Shown here: in pieces, positions 7,404 to 14,817 of the stretch
Position numbering within the stretch: the stretch's first letter is position 1
Layout: the number at the start of each line of letters is the position of its first letter
Assembly: GCA_963696655.1 (NCBI GenBank)
Contig: CAVOLB010000125.1
Coordinates: forward strand, 1-18,583
Direction of reading: 5' to 3'
From: Hypericibacter sp963696655
GTDB taxonomy: Bacteria > Pseudomonadota > Alphaproteobacteria > Dongiales > Dongiaceae
DNA: 18,583 nucleotides
The notes under the pieces: model-generated
What the model was told of the DNA's origin: nothing
Seen by the model: the letters and a program-made list of their open reading frames with translations, nothing else
Databases searched by the model: none
Program-made: the position numbers and the translations under genes

Positions 7404-8275
7404 ACTCCCGCTTCGTCATGAAGGCGATGATCGGGTTCTACATCCTGATCTTCTTCACCTATCTGTTCGGGCCTCTGGCGGTGATGGGCGTCACCGCCTT
7501 TAACACGCCCAACTACCCGCAGGCCTATCCGTTCGAAGGCTTCACCTTCAAATGGTTCGCCATGCTGGCGAAGGACGACGAGTTGATTGCCGGCCTCAAG
7601 ACCTCGGTCCTGATCGGGATCGGCGTGGTCTGCGTCGCCGTGCCGGTCGGGCTGGCCGCCGCCATCATCATGACGCAGATCTATTGGCGCGCCCGCTCGC
7701 TCTATTACCTGGTCGTGGTCTCGCCGGTGCTGACGCCCGGCATCATCCTCGGCATCTCGACCGTGATCTTCTGGAAGGATGTGACGAGTTGGACCGGGGC
7801 GAAGTTCCTCTTCAACGGCTATTTCCTGACGATCCTCGGCCAGTCGACCTTCATCTCGGCCTATTCGATGCTGGTGTTCCTGTCGCGCCTGCAGCGCTTC
7901 GATCGCGCCCAGGAGGAAGCCGCGCTCGATCTCGGCGCCAGCTACCCGCAGGTCTTCCGCCACATCCTGCTGCCGTTCCTGAAGCCCGCCGTGCTCTCGG
8001 CCTCGGTGCTGGCTTTCCTCGCCTCGTTCGAGAACTACAACACCACCACCTTCGCGATCCTGGCCGAGAAGACCCTGGTGACGGTGCTGGCCGGCCGCGT
8101 GCGCCAGGGCACCACGCCGACGCTCTCGGCGCTCGCCGTCATCATCGTCGCCATCACCGTCGTCGGCGCCGTGATCTACGAGGTGCTGCGCCGCGCCGAG
8201 CAGAAGAAGGCCGACGCCGCCAAGGCGACCGCGCTGGCGGCCGAGGCGGCCACGCCGGTCGCGGTCGCGGCGTAG
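7400..8275 (+). CDS. ABC transporter permease, PotC-like
   Basis: Second inner-membrane subunit, 291 residues. About six hydrophobic segments are visible, beginning with FYILIFFTYLFGPLAVMGV. The EAA loop is EEAALDLGASYPQVFRHILL, followed by PFLKPAV. The start codon overlaps the stop of the first permease (ATGA at 7400-7403), which makes the pairing and frame certain. The C-terminal tail after the last helix is a polar, then Ala-rich stretch (EQKKADAAKATALAAEAA) of no recognised function. It completes a four-component importer (binding protein, ATPase, two permeases). Confidence 0.92.
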   Translation: MNSRFVMKAMIGFYILIFFTYLFGPLAVMGVTAFNTPNYPQAYPFEGFTFKWFAMLAKDDELIAGLKTSVLIGIGVVCVAVPVGLAAAIIMTQIYWRARSLYYLVVVSPVLTPGIILGISTVIFWKDVTSWTGAKFLFNGYFLTILGQSTFISAYSMLVFLSRLQRFDRAQEEAALDLGASYPQVFRHILLPFLKPAVLSASVLAFLASFENYNTTTFAILAEKTLVTVLAGRVRQGTTPTLSALAVIIVAITVVGAVIYEVLRRAEQKKADAAKATALAAEAATPVAVAA

Positions 8276-8576
8276 GGATTTGGTAATAGGGCCGAGCGGT
8301 CCGCCCCGCGCTCCTGACGTCATCCCCGCGAAAGCGGGGACCCAACTCTCAACCGACACCGCTGGATCGGCTTGGGCCCCCGCTTTCGCGGGGGTGACGG
8401 TGAAGCCTTCGCGGCGGTGACGATTAAGGTCTGATTCACCACACCACCTCTCCGCGGCGCCTCCCCCTGTCCCCTCCCATTTGCCCGCCCTGTCCCTATA
8501 GGGCCTCGACCCCAGCGGTTAGGATGGGCGTCAGTGCCGAGAGGCCTTTCGCCATTCCGTGACCCAGGGTGCCGCC
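8276..8576. other. 301-bp spacer before the aminotransferase gene
   Basis: No gene is visible. It contains the inverted repeat at 8317-8399 and then a C-rich stretch (about 8440-8490). There is no clear promoter or intrinsic terminator. A TTAAGGTCTG sequence at 8424-8433 is only a weak (7 of 10) match to the recalled TauR box. Whether the aminotransferase is transcribed with the transporter or separately cannot be decided here. Confidence 0.6.
8317..8399. repeat. Inverted extragenic palindrome pair (REP/REPIN-like)
   Basis: The left arm (about 8318-8345) and the right arm (about 8371-8398) are reverse complements with two mismatches over the 27-base core, separated by a spacer of about 27 bp. 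Each arm carries its own smaller palindrome (CCCCGC-GAAA-GCGGGG and its mirror). Translated fragments read GPRFRGDD and VPAFAGMT, which are familiar spurious peptides from a very widespread alphaproteobacterial palindrome. It lies between the permease and aminotransferase genes and would form a strong hairpin in a read-through transcript. Confidence 0.8.
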
Positions 8577-9887
8577 ATGCAGTACGAAGCCAACACGCTC
8601 GAGAATCACTGGCTGCCTTTCACGTCCAATCGCGATTTCAAGCAGGAGCCCCGCCTCCTGGTGAAGGGCGAGGGGGTCTATTATTGGAACCATAAGGGCG
8701 AGAAGCTGCTCGACGGCAGCTCGGGCCTGTTCTGCGTGGCCGCCGGCCATGCCCGCAAGGAGATCGCCGAGGCGGTCGGCAGGCAACTCCTGGAGATGGA
8801 TTACGGGCCCCACTTCCAGGTGGCGCACCCGTCCTCCTTCGAGCTTGCCCGCAAGGTCGCGGCGCTGACGCCCGACGGACTCGACTACATCTTCTTCTGC
8901 AACTCGGGCTCGGAATCGGTCGATACCGCGATCAAGATCGCGCTCGCCTATCACCGCGCGCGCGGCGACGGACAGCGCACCCGCTTCGTCAGCCGCGAGC
9001 GCGCCTATCACGGCGTCAATATCGGCGGCGTGTCGCTGGCCGGCATGGTCCGCAACCGCGAGACCTTCGGCGCGGTCATGCCGGGCGTGGTGCATATGCG
9101 CCATACCTGGTCGCCCGAGGCGCGCTTCACCCGCGGCCAGCCGGAGAAGGGCGCCGAGCTCGCCGACGACCTGCAGCGCTTCGTCGATCTCTATGGCGCC
9201 TCGACCATCGCCGCCTGCTTCGTCGAGCCGATCGCGGGCTCGACCGGCGTCCTGGTGCCGCCCAAGGGCTATCTCGACCGCCTGCGCAAGATCTGCGACA
9301 CCTATGGCATCCTGCTGGTGTTCGACGAGGTCATCTGCGGCTTCGGGCGCACCGGCAAGGCCTTCGGCGCGCAGAGCTTCGGCGTGACGCCGGACATGAT
9401 CACCATGGCCAAGGCGCTCACCAACGGCGCGCAGCCGATGGGTGCGGTCGCCGTCAGCGACAAGATCTATGGCACGATCGTGGACAGCGCGCCCGACCAT
9501 GCGGTCGAGCTCTTCCATGGCTATACCTATTCGGCCCATCCGGCGGCCTGCGCCGCCGGCATCGCCGCGCTCAACATCTACGAGAAGGAAGGCCTGTTCC
9601 AGCGCGCGGCCGAACTGTCGCCCTATTTCCTCGACGCGGTCTATTCGCTGAAAGGTATCCCCGCCGTCACCGACATTCGCGGCTACGGCATGCTGGCGGG
9701 CATCGATCTGGCCATGGACGGCAAGCCCGGCGCCCGCGGCTACGACGCCACCAAGCGGCTGTTCGCGGCCGGCCTGCATATCAAGTTCACCGGTGATTCC
9801 GGAATCGTGGCGCCGCCCTTCGTCGCGGAGAAGTCGCATATCGATCAGATGATCGATATCCTGCGCAAGGTGTTCAGCCAGTACTGA
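8577..9887 (+). CDS. Class III omega-amino acid:pyruvate aminotransferase, probably acting on taurine
   Basis: PLP enzyme moving the terminal amino group of an omega-amino acid to pyruvate, giving an aldehyde and alanine. 436 residues. Fold-type I features: NSGSES (109-114) for the PLP phosphate, ERAYHG (141-146), DEVICGFGRTG (250-260) with the PLP ring Asp, and Schiff-base Lys279 in MAKALTNG. The opening NHWLPFTSNRDFKQEPRLL and the central ASTIAACFVEPIAGSTGVL closely resemble beta-alanine:pyruvate aminotransferases, so the family call is that group. A taurine:pyruvate role is inferred from xsc, the TauR-like gene and tauE around it; beta-alanine and hypotaurine are plausible other substrates. 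ATG at 8577 is chosen over an in-frame GTG at 8559; neither has a strong ribosome-binding site. tauE follows 55 bp downstream. Confidence 0.88.
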   Translation: MQYEANTLENHWLPFTSNRDFKQEPRLLVKGEGVYYWNHKGEKLLDGSSGLFCVAAGHARKEIAEAVGRQLLEMDYGPHFQVAHPSSFELARKVAALTPDGLDYIFFCNSGSESVDTAIKIALAYHRARGDGQRTRFVSRERAYHGVNIGGVSLAGMVRNRETFGAVMPGVVHMRHTWSPEARFTRGQPEKGAELADDLQRFVDLYGASTIAACFVEPIAGSTGVLVPPKGYLDRLRKICDTYGILLVFDEVICGFGRTGKAFGAQSFGVTPDMITMAKALTNGAQPMGAVAVSDKIYGTIVDSAPDHAVELFHGYTYSAHPAACAAGIAALNIYEKEGLFQRAAELSPYFLDAVYSLKGIPAVTDIRGYGMLAGIDLAMDGKPGARGYDATKRLFAAGLHIKFTGDSGIVAPPFVAEKSHIDQMIDILRKVFSQY

Positions 9888-9926
9888 TTCCCGAGCGGGG
9901 GCGGGAATCGGTCGTTCCATTCCCGC
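9886..9926 (+). promoter_or_regulatory. Three-arm alternative hairpin between aminotransferase and tauE genes
   Basis: A central arm GCGGGAATC (9901-9909) can pair either with GATTCCCG (9886-9893, overlapping the aminotransferase stop codon) or with ATTCCCGC (9919-9926), 17 bp before the tauE ATG. The two 8-bp stems exclude each other, as in attenuators. No leader peptide or T-run is visible, so a regulatory function is only a possibility; a simple mRNA-stabilising element would look the same. Confidence 0.45.
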
Positions 9927-9942
9927 CCTCATCGGAAACGCC

Positions 9943-10737
9943 ATGGCGAGCGTCATCGCGGCGATCGATCTCGGCGGCATGAGTGCCGTGCTGATCGCCG
10001 TCAGCCTGATCTGCGTGCTGGGCGCGGCGGCGGTTCGCGGCTTCTCCGGTTTCGGCTTCTCGCTGCTCTCCATCACCTCGCTCTCGCTCGTCATGGAGCC
10101 GGCGGCGATCGTGCCCTCGATCTTCATGCTCGAGGTCGCGGCCAGCCTGCCGCTGCTGCCCGGCATCTGGCGCGACGTCCATTGGCGGTCGATCGGCTGG
10201 CTGCTGCTGGGCTATACGGTCTTCGTGCCCTTCGGCGTCTGGCTCCTGGCCAACGCGCCGGTGGCGCCGATGAAGCTGGCGATGGGGATCTTCGTCGTGG
10301 CCACGGCGATCCTGCTGCTCAAGGGCTTCGCCCTGAAGCAGATGCCCAACCGCCTGGCGACCCTGGCCGCCGGCGGCGCCAGCGGGCTTCTCAACGGCGC
10401 CTTCGGCATCGGCGGCCCGCCGGTCGTGCTGTTCTATTTCAGCTCGCCCGCGGGCGTCGCCGCCGGCCGTGCCTCGATCATTGCCTTCTTCATCGCCACC
10501 GACCTGCTGGGGCTGGGCTTCCAGGCGCGCGAGGGGCTCATCACCGAAACCAGCTTCTGGCGCTTCCTCCTGTTCCTGCCGCCGCTCCTGATCGGCGTCT
10601 GGATGGGCAATCGCGGCTTCAAATCCGCCGATCCGGCGCTGTTCCGCCGCATCGTGCTGTGGCTCCTGGTGCTTCTCGCGGTGCTGACGGCGGGGCAGGG
10701 GCTGTTCCAGCTCTGGAGTGGGCCGGGAAGCGCCTAA
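9943..10737 (+). CDS. tauE: TSUP-family sulfite exporter, TauE-like
   Basis: Integral membrane protein of the TauE/SafE (TSUP) family, 264 residues with about eight hydrophobic segments. The two homologous halves each show the family signature: RGFSGFG at 32-38, and GGASGLLNGAFGIGGPP at about 144-160. In taurine degraders TauE exports the sulfite released by Xsc; its position after the aminotransferase and in the same cluster as xsc supports that role. The family also transports sulfoacetate, thiosulfate and other anions, so the substrate is inferred from context. The start at 9943 is not backed by a clear ribosome-binding site; Met13 at 9979 is possible. Likely co-transcribed with the aminotransferase gene. 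Confidence 0.82.
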   Translation: MASVIAAIDLGGMSAVLIAVSLICVLGAAAVRGFSGFGFSLLSITSLSLVMEPAAIVPSIFMLEVAASLPLLPGIWRDVHWRSIGWLLLGYTVFVPFGVWLLANAPVAPMKLAMGIFVVATAILLLKGFALKQMPNRLATLAAGGASGLLNGAFGIGGPPVVLFYFSSPAGVAAGRASIIAFFIATDLLGLGFQAREGLITETSFWRFLLFLPPLLIGVWMGNRGFKSADPALFRRIVLWLLVLLAVLTAGQGLFQLWSGPGSA

Positions 10738-10807
10738 ATCCGAGTGCCAAACGGCCTCAGCTTGGCCCGTTGCTTCGGCCTTGCCCGGGGCATTAGGCTC
10801 GGGCCCC

Positions 10808-12217
10808 ATGAACGCACCCGACGCCATTCCCCCGTCCGCCGCCTCGCGCCTGCCGGCCGATCTCCTGGCCCGGCTGGGCGCCCTCCTGGGCGAGCGCTTC
10901 ACGCTCGCGGCCGCCGTCCGCGCCCAGCATGGCAAGGACGAGTCCTATCACGCCGCGGCCCCGCCCGACGCCGTCGCCTTCGTGCGCTCGACCGAGGAGG
11001 TCCAGGCGGTGGTCAAGGCCTGCGCCGAGCATCGCGTGCCGGTGATCCCCTTCGGCACCGGCACCGGGCTCGAGGGGCATGTGGCGGCCCTCCATGGCGG
11101 CGTCACGATCGACCTTTCGCAGATGAACCGTATCCTCGCGGTCCATGAGGGCGATCTCGACGTGCAGGTCGAGGCCGGCGTCACCCGCAAGCAGCTCAAC
11201 GCGCATCTGCGCGATTCGGGCCTGTTCTTCCCGATCGATCCCGGCGCCGATGCCAGCCTGGGCGGCATGGCGGCGACCCGCGCCTCGGGCACCAACGCGG
11301 TGCGCTACGGCACCATGCGCGAGAATGTGCTGGGGCTGACGGTGGTGCTCGCCGACGGCAGCGTCATCAAGACCGGTGGCCGCGCGCGCAAATCGGCCGC
11401 GGGCTACGACCTGACCCGCGTCTTCGTCGGCTCCGAGGGGACGCTGGGCGTCATCACCGAGGTGACGTTGCGGCTCTATGGCATTCCGCAGGCGATGTCG
11501 GCCGCGGTCTGCGCCTTCCCCACCATCGAGGACGCGGTCAACACCGTCATCGAGACGATCCAGTCCGGCATTCCGGTCGCGCGCATCGAGCTTCTCGACG
11601 AGGTCCAGCTCGACGCCATCAACCGCTATTCCAAGCTCGACTACGCGGTGCAGCCGACCTTGTTCTTCGAGTTCCACGGCACCGAGGCGGGCGTCATGGA
11701 ACAGGTCGAGATGGTGAAGGCGATCACGGCCGAGCATGGCGGCAGCGCCTTCCGTTGGGCGACGCAGGCCGAGGACCGCAACAAGCTCTGGCAGGCGCGC
11801 CACAATGCTTACTATGCGGCGCTCGCCTTGCGTCCCGGGGCCAAGGGCTGGGCCACCGACGTCTGCGTGCCGATCTCGCGACTGGCGGATTGCATCTCGG
11901 AGACCAAGCGCGAGATCCGCGAGTCCAAGATGCTGGCGCCGCTGGTCGGGCATGTGGGCGACGGCAATTTCCATCTGACCTATGTCATCGATCCGAACGA
12001 TCCGGCCGAGATGGAGACGGCGCAGCGCCTCAACGAGCGCATGGTGCATCGGGCGCTCGCCATGGGCGGCACCTGCACCGGCGAGCATGGCGTCGGCTAT
12101 GGCAAGATCGATTTCGTCGAGGCCGAGCATGGGCCGGCCGTCGATGCGATGCGGCGGATCAAGCGCGCCTTCGATCCCGACAACATCATGAATCCGGGGA
12201 AGATCCTCCGAATGTAG
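10808..12217 (+). CDS. FAD-linked D-2-hydroxyacid dehydrogenase (D-lactate/glycolate oxidase GlcD type)
   Basis: Flavoprotein expected to oxidise a D-2-hydroxyacid such as D-lactate or glycolate to the 2-oxoacid, passing electrons to cytochrome c or quinone. 469 residues from ATG 10808. The N-terminal FAD-binding half holds PFGTGTGLEGH (81-91), DPGADASLGGMAATRASGTN (144-163, the pyrophosphate loop) and GSEGTLGVITEVTL (208-221). The C-terminal FAD-oxidase half holds GHVGDGNFHL (381-390) and GTCTGEHGVG (421-430), with the His and Glu typical of the metal and substrate site. An in-frame ATG at 10718 would overlap tauE and adds 30 residues of no family character, so it is not used. It starts 70 bp after tauE and could be in the same transcript. 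The substrate is unknown; pyruvate supply for transamination or a sulfonated hydroxyacid are both conceivable. Confidence 0.85.
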   Translation: MNAPDAIPPSAASRLPADLLARLGALLGERFTLAAAVRAQHGKDESYHAAAPPDAVAFVRSTEEVQAVVKACAEHRVPVIPFGTGTGLEGHVAALHGGVTIDLSQMNRILAVHEGDLDVQVEAGVTRKQLNAHLRDSGLFFPIDPGADASLGGMAATRASGTNAVRYGTMRENVLGLTVVLADGSVIKTGGRARKSAAGYDLTRVFVGSEGTLGVITEVTLRLYGIPQAMSAAVCAFPTIEDAVNTVIETIQSGIPVARIELLDEVQLDAINRYSKLDYAVQPTLFFEFHGTEAGVMEQVEMVKAITAEHGGSAFRWATQAEDRNKLWQARHNAYYAALALRPGAKGWATDVCVPISRLADCISETKREIRESKMLAPLVGHVGDGNFHLTYVIDPNDPAEMETAQRLNERMVHRALAMGGTCTGEHGVGYGKIDFVEAEHGPAVDAMRRIKRAFDPDNIMNPGKILRM

Positions 12218-12288
12218 GAGAAACCGCCCGGCCTCTCCGTCTCGTCGGCGGAGGCGCGTGGGGGTGGAGCAGCGGCAGAATATTTATT

Positions 12289-12381
12289 CCCTCCCCCAAT
12301 TTCCTGGGGGAGGGTTAGGGAGGCGGATGGCGAGATCGAGCAGCCCCCTCCCTAACCCTCCCCCAGGAAATTGGGGGAGGG
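12289..12381. repeat. Perfect 35-bp inverted repeat (REPIN-like)
   Basis: Bases 12289-12323 and 12347-12381 are exact reverse complements over 35 bp, with a 23-bp spacer. Each arm also contains a smaller hairpin (CCCCCA-ATTTCC-TGGGGG or its mirror). It fills most of the 215-bp gap between the FAD dehydrogenase and the first acyl-CoA dehydrogenase genes. It differs in sequence from the elements at 1926-2166 but shares the GGGAGGGTTAGGG-like tail style. The next gene starts 51 bp downstream, so transcripts entering from upstream would carry a very stable hairpin. Confidence 0.9.
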
Positions 12382-12432
12382 GACAACAAACAACAATCAA
12401 CAAAACAAAAGAGCGACAGGCGAAGGCGAACA

Positions 12433-13653
12433 ATGATCGATATCGACGGTTATGGCAGCGGCTGGCTCGAGGCGCGGCCGGATCTCAAATCCTTCCGCGA
12501 CGAGGTCCGCGGCTTCATCCGCTCGCATCTGCCGGAAGACATCCGCCGCCTGGTCGCCGCCGAATGCATGGAGCTGCCGCGCGAATATATTCTCCGCTGG
12601 CATCGGCTTCTCTACGAGCGGGGCGGCTGGAGCTGTCCGAACTGGCCCGAGGAGCATGGCGGGCCCGGCTGGAGCTTCGAGCAGCAGTTCATCTTCGAGC
12701 GCGAGCTGGCGCTGGCCGACGCGCCGCGGCTGGTCTCCTTCGGCGTCACGATGCTGGGGCCGACCCTGATCGAATATGCCAGCGCCGAGCAGAAGGCGCG
12801 CTTCCTGCCGCCAATCCTGAAAGGCGAGATTCTCTGGTGCCAGGGTTTCTCCGAGCCCAATTCGGGCTCCGATCTGGCCTCCCTCAAGACCCGCGCCGAG
12901 CGGGTGGGCGACCACTACGTCATCAATGGCACCAAGATCTGGACCACCGAGGCGCAGATCGCCGACTGGATGTTCGGCCTGTTCCGCACCGACAGCAGCG
13001 GCAAGAAGCAGCAGGGCATCACCTTCCTGCTGTTCGACATGAAGACACCCGGCATCACCATCCGGCCGATCCGCACCTTCGATGGCGGGCACGAGGTCAA
13101 TCAGGTCTTCTTCGACAATGTGAAGGTGCCGGTGGGCCAGCGCCTGGGCGAGGAGCATAAGGGCTGGACCTATGCCAAATATCTGCTGAGCCTCGAGCGC
13201 TTCGGCATCGCCGAGGTGTCGCGCTCGCTGCAGACGCTGGGGCGGCTCAAATCCATCCTGCGCCGGCCCCGGGCCGACGGCTCGAGCCTGATGTCGGATC
13301 ATTCCTTCGGCGCGCGGCTCGCCGCCGCCGAGATCAAGCTGCGCGCGCTGGAAGCGTTGGAGCGGCGCCTGCTGTTCGGACCGGGCGGTCCCGAATCGAT
13401 GGGGGCCGAGGCCTCGATCCTGAAGGTGATGGGCACCGAGCTGCAGCAGGGTCTGCTCGAGCTCCAGGTCGATGCCGTGGCGCTGGGGGCGGCTCCCGAC
13501 CTGCCGGCTGAGAGCCAGGACGCGCCGAACCTGCCGCCCGAAGCCCGTTACGCCGCCCGCGCCTTCTTCAACATGCGCAAGACCTCGATCTATGGCGGCT
13601 CGAACGAGATTCAGAAGAACATCCTGACCAAAGCCGTGCTGGGGCTCGAATAA
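12433..13653 (+). CDS. Acyl-CoA dehydrogenase (catalytic member of a pair)
   Basis: FAD enzyme that introduces a 2,3 double bond into an acyl-CoA. 406 residues in the usual three-part fold: N-terminal helical domain to about 130, beta domain with GFSEPNSGSDLASL (138-151) and GTKIWTT (166-172), and C-terminal helical domain. The C-terminal motif reads IYGGSNEIQ (386-394), with Gly where medium-chain enzymes have the catalytic Glu. However, SLERFG provides Glu255 at the place used as the base by isovaleryl-CoA and long-chain dehydrogenases, so the enzyme is probably active. The start follows GAAGGCGAA. It is the first gene of a tight operon: the next acyl-CoA dehydrogenase starts 2 bp after its stop. 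The acyl substrate cannot be named. Confidence 0.9.
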   Translation: MIDIDGYGSGWLEARPDLKSFRDEVRGFIRSHLPEDIRRLVAAECMELPREYILRWHRLLYERGGWSCPNWPEEHGGPGWSFEQQFIFERELALADAPRLVSFGVTMLGPTLIEYASAEQKARFLPPILKGEILWCQGFSEPNSGSDLASLKTRAERVGDHYVINGTKIWTTEAQIADWMFGLFRTDSSGKKQQGITFLLFDMKTPGITIRPIRTFDGGHEVNQVFFDNVKVPVGQRLGEEHKGWTYAKYLLSLERFGIAEVSRSLQTLGRLKSILRRPRADGSSLMSDHSFGARLAAAEIKLRALEALERRLLFGPGGPESMGAEASILKVMGTELQQGLLELQVDAVALGAAPDLPAESQDAPNLPPEARYAARAFFNMRKTSIYGGSNEIQKNILTKAVLGLE

Positions 13654-13655
13654 CG

Positions 13656-14789
13656 ATGCGCATCGAACTGACCGAAGAGCAGAGCCTGATCAAGGACAGC
13701 GTCGCGCGTTTCGTGGCCGAGCATTATCCCTTCGACCGCCGCCAGAAGCTGGTGGCGACACCCGAGGGCTACAGCGAGGAGGATTGGCAAAGCTTCGCCG
13801 AGCTGGGCTGGCTCGGCCTGCCCTTGCCCGAAGCGGCCGGCGGGCTCGGCATGGGTCCGCTGGAAGTGGGCCTGGTGATGGAATCCTTCGGGCGCGGGCT
13901 CGTGGCGTCGCCCTATCTCGCGACCGTCCTTCTGGGCGCGGCTGTCGTGGCGGCGGCGGGTTCTCAGGCGCAGCAGGCCGAGATCCTGCCGGCGGTCGCC
14001 GAAGGCCGGATGAAGCTCTCGCTCGCCTTCGCCGAGGACGACCGCCAGGACCCGGCCGCGATTGCCGCCAGGGCGGAGCCCGACGGCAGCGGCTTCCTCC
14101 TGACCGGCGTCAAGGCGGGCGTGCCCTATGCCGCTGCCGCCGACCGGATCCTGCTGGTGGCCCGCAGCAGCGGCCGGCCGGGCGACGCATCGGGTCTCTC
14201 CTTCTTCCTGGTCGACCGCCAGCAGCGCGGGCTCGAGGTCAGGGATTATGCCGCCCATGACGGCAGCCGCGTCGGCACCTTGCGGTTCGATCGCATGGCG
14301 CTGGGGCATGACCGGCTGGTGGGCCCCAAGGATGGCGCGCTGCCGATCCTCGAGGCGGTGCTCGATCGCGCCCGCGCGGCCCTCTGTGCCGAGGCTTCGG
14401 GCATCGCCAATGCCGTCTATGAGAAGACGCTGAGCTATTTCAAGACCCGCGAGCAGTTCGGGAAGCTGATCGGCAGCTTCCAGGCGCTGCAGCACCGGCT
14501 GACCGATGTCTATATGAAGGCCGAGCTGCTGCAGTCGGTCGCGGTCGATGCCGCCGAAGCGGCGGCCTCGGGCGATCCGGCGACGCGGGCGGCCGGCGTT
14601 TCCGCCGCCAAGTCGCTGACCGGCACGCTCGGGCGCGAGATCGGCAAGGAGGGCGTGCAGCTCCATGGCGGCATCGGCATGACCTGGGACTACGAGGCCG
14701 GCCATTATCTCAAGCGGCTCACCTTCATCGATCTTGCCCTCGGCGATTCGCATTGGCATCTGGAGCGCTTCCGGCGCCTCTCTTCTTGA
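13656..14789 (+). CDS. Acyl-CoA dehydrogenase-like protein (divergent partner subunit)
   Basis: 377 residues with the acyl-CoA dehydrogenase fold: N-terminal helices (ELTEEQSLIKDSVARFV, 4-20), a reduced beta domain, and C-terminal helices with TREQFGK (264-270), the FAD-contacting Arg, and QLHGGIGMTWDY (335-346). The beta-domain flavin/substrate motif normally reading like FSEPxxGSD is replaced by AFAEDDRQDPA (125-135), and the YxGTxEIQ region is absent, the C-terminus ending soon after HLERFRRLSS. Such degenerate members encoded beside an intact one form mixed tetramers in steroid- and side-chain-degrading bacteria, and the 2-bp gap to the upstream gene fits that. It may therefore not be catalytic alone. 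The crotonase gene follows 28 bp later. Confidence 0.87.
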   Translation: MRIELTEEQSLIKDSVARFVAEHYPFDRRQKLVATPEGYSEEDWQSFAELGWLGLPLPEAAGGLGMGPLEVGLVMESFGRGLVASPYLATVLLGAAVVAAAGSQAQQAEILPAVAEGRMKLSLAFAEDDRQDPAAIAARAEPDGSGFLLTGVKAGVPYAAAADRILLVARSSGRPGDASGLSFFLVDRQQRGLEVRDYAAHDGSRVGTLRFDRMALGHDRLVGPKDGALPILEAVLDRARAALCAEASGIANAVYEKTLSYFKTREQFGKLIGSFQALQHRLTDVYMKAELLQSVAVDAAEAAASGDPATRAAGVSAAKSLTGTLGREIGKEGVQLHGGIGMTWDYEAGHYLKRLTFIDLALGDSHWHLERFRRLSS

Positions 14790-14817
14790 TCTGCCCTTCC
14801 TCAAGGATGACCCCAAG

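Noticed and set aside
3934..8275. Reading the transporter simply as a spermidine/putrescine importer
   Set aside because: The family match is real, but the acidic amine-binding segment appears lost and all neighbours belong to sulfonate catabolism, so the polyamine label is not adopted. It remains possible without binding data.
8424..8433. TTAAGGTCTG as a TauR-binding box upstream of the aminotransferase
   Set aside because: Only 7 of 10 positions match the box I recall, it is single rather than repeated, and such a match is expected by chance in a window this size.
10718..10807. Longer start for the FAD dehydrogenase (ATG at 10718)
   Set aside because: It would overlap the end of tauE and adds 30 residues with no family similarity; ATG 10808 gives the normal N-terminus.
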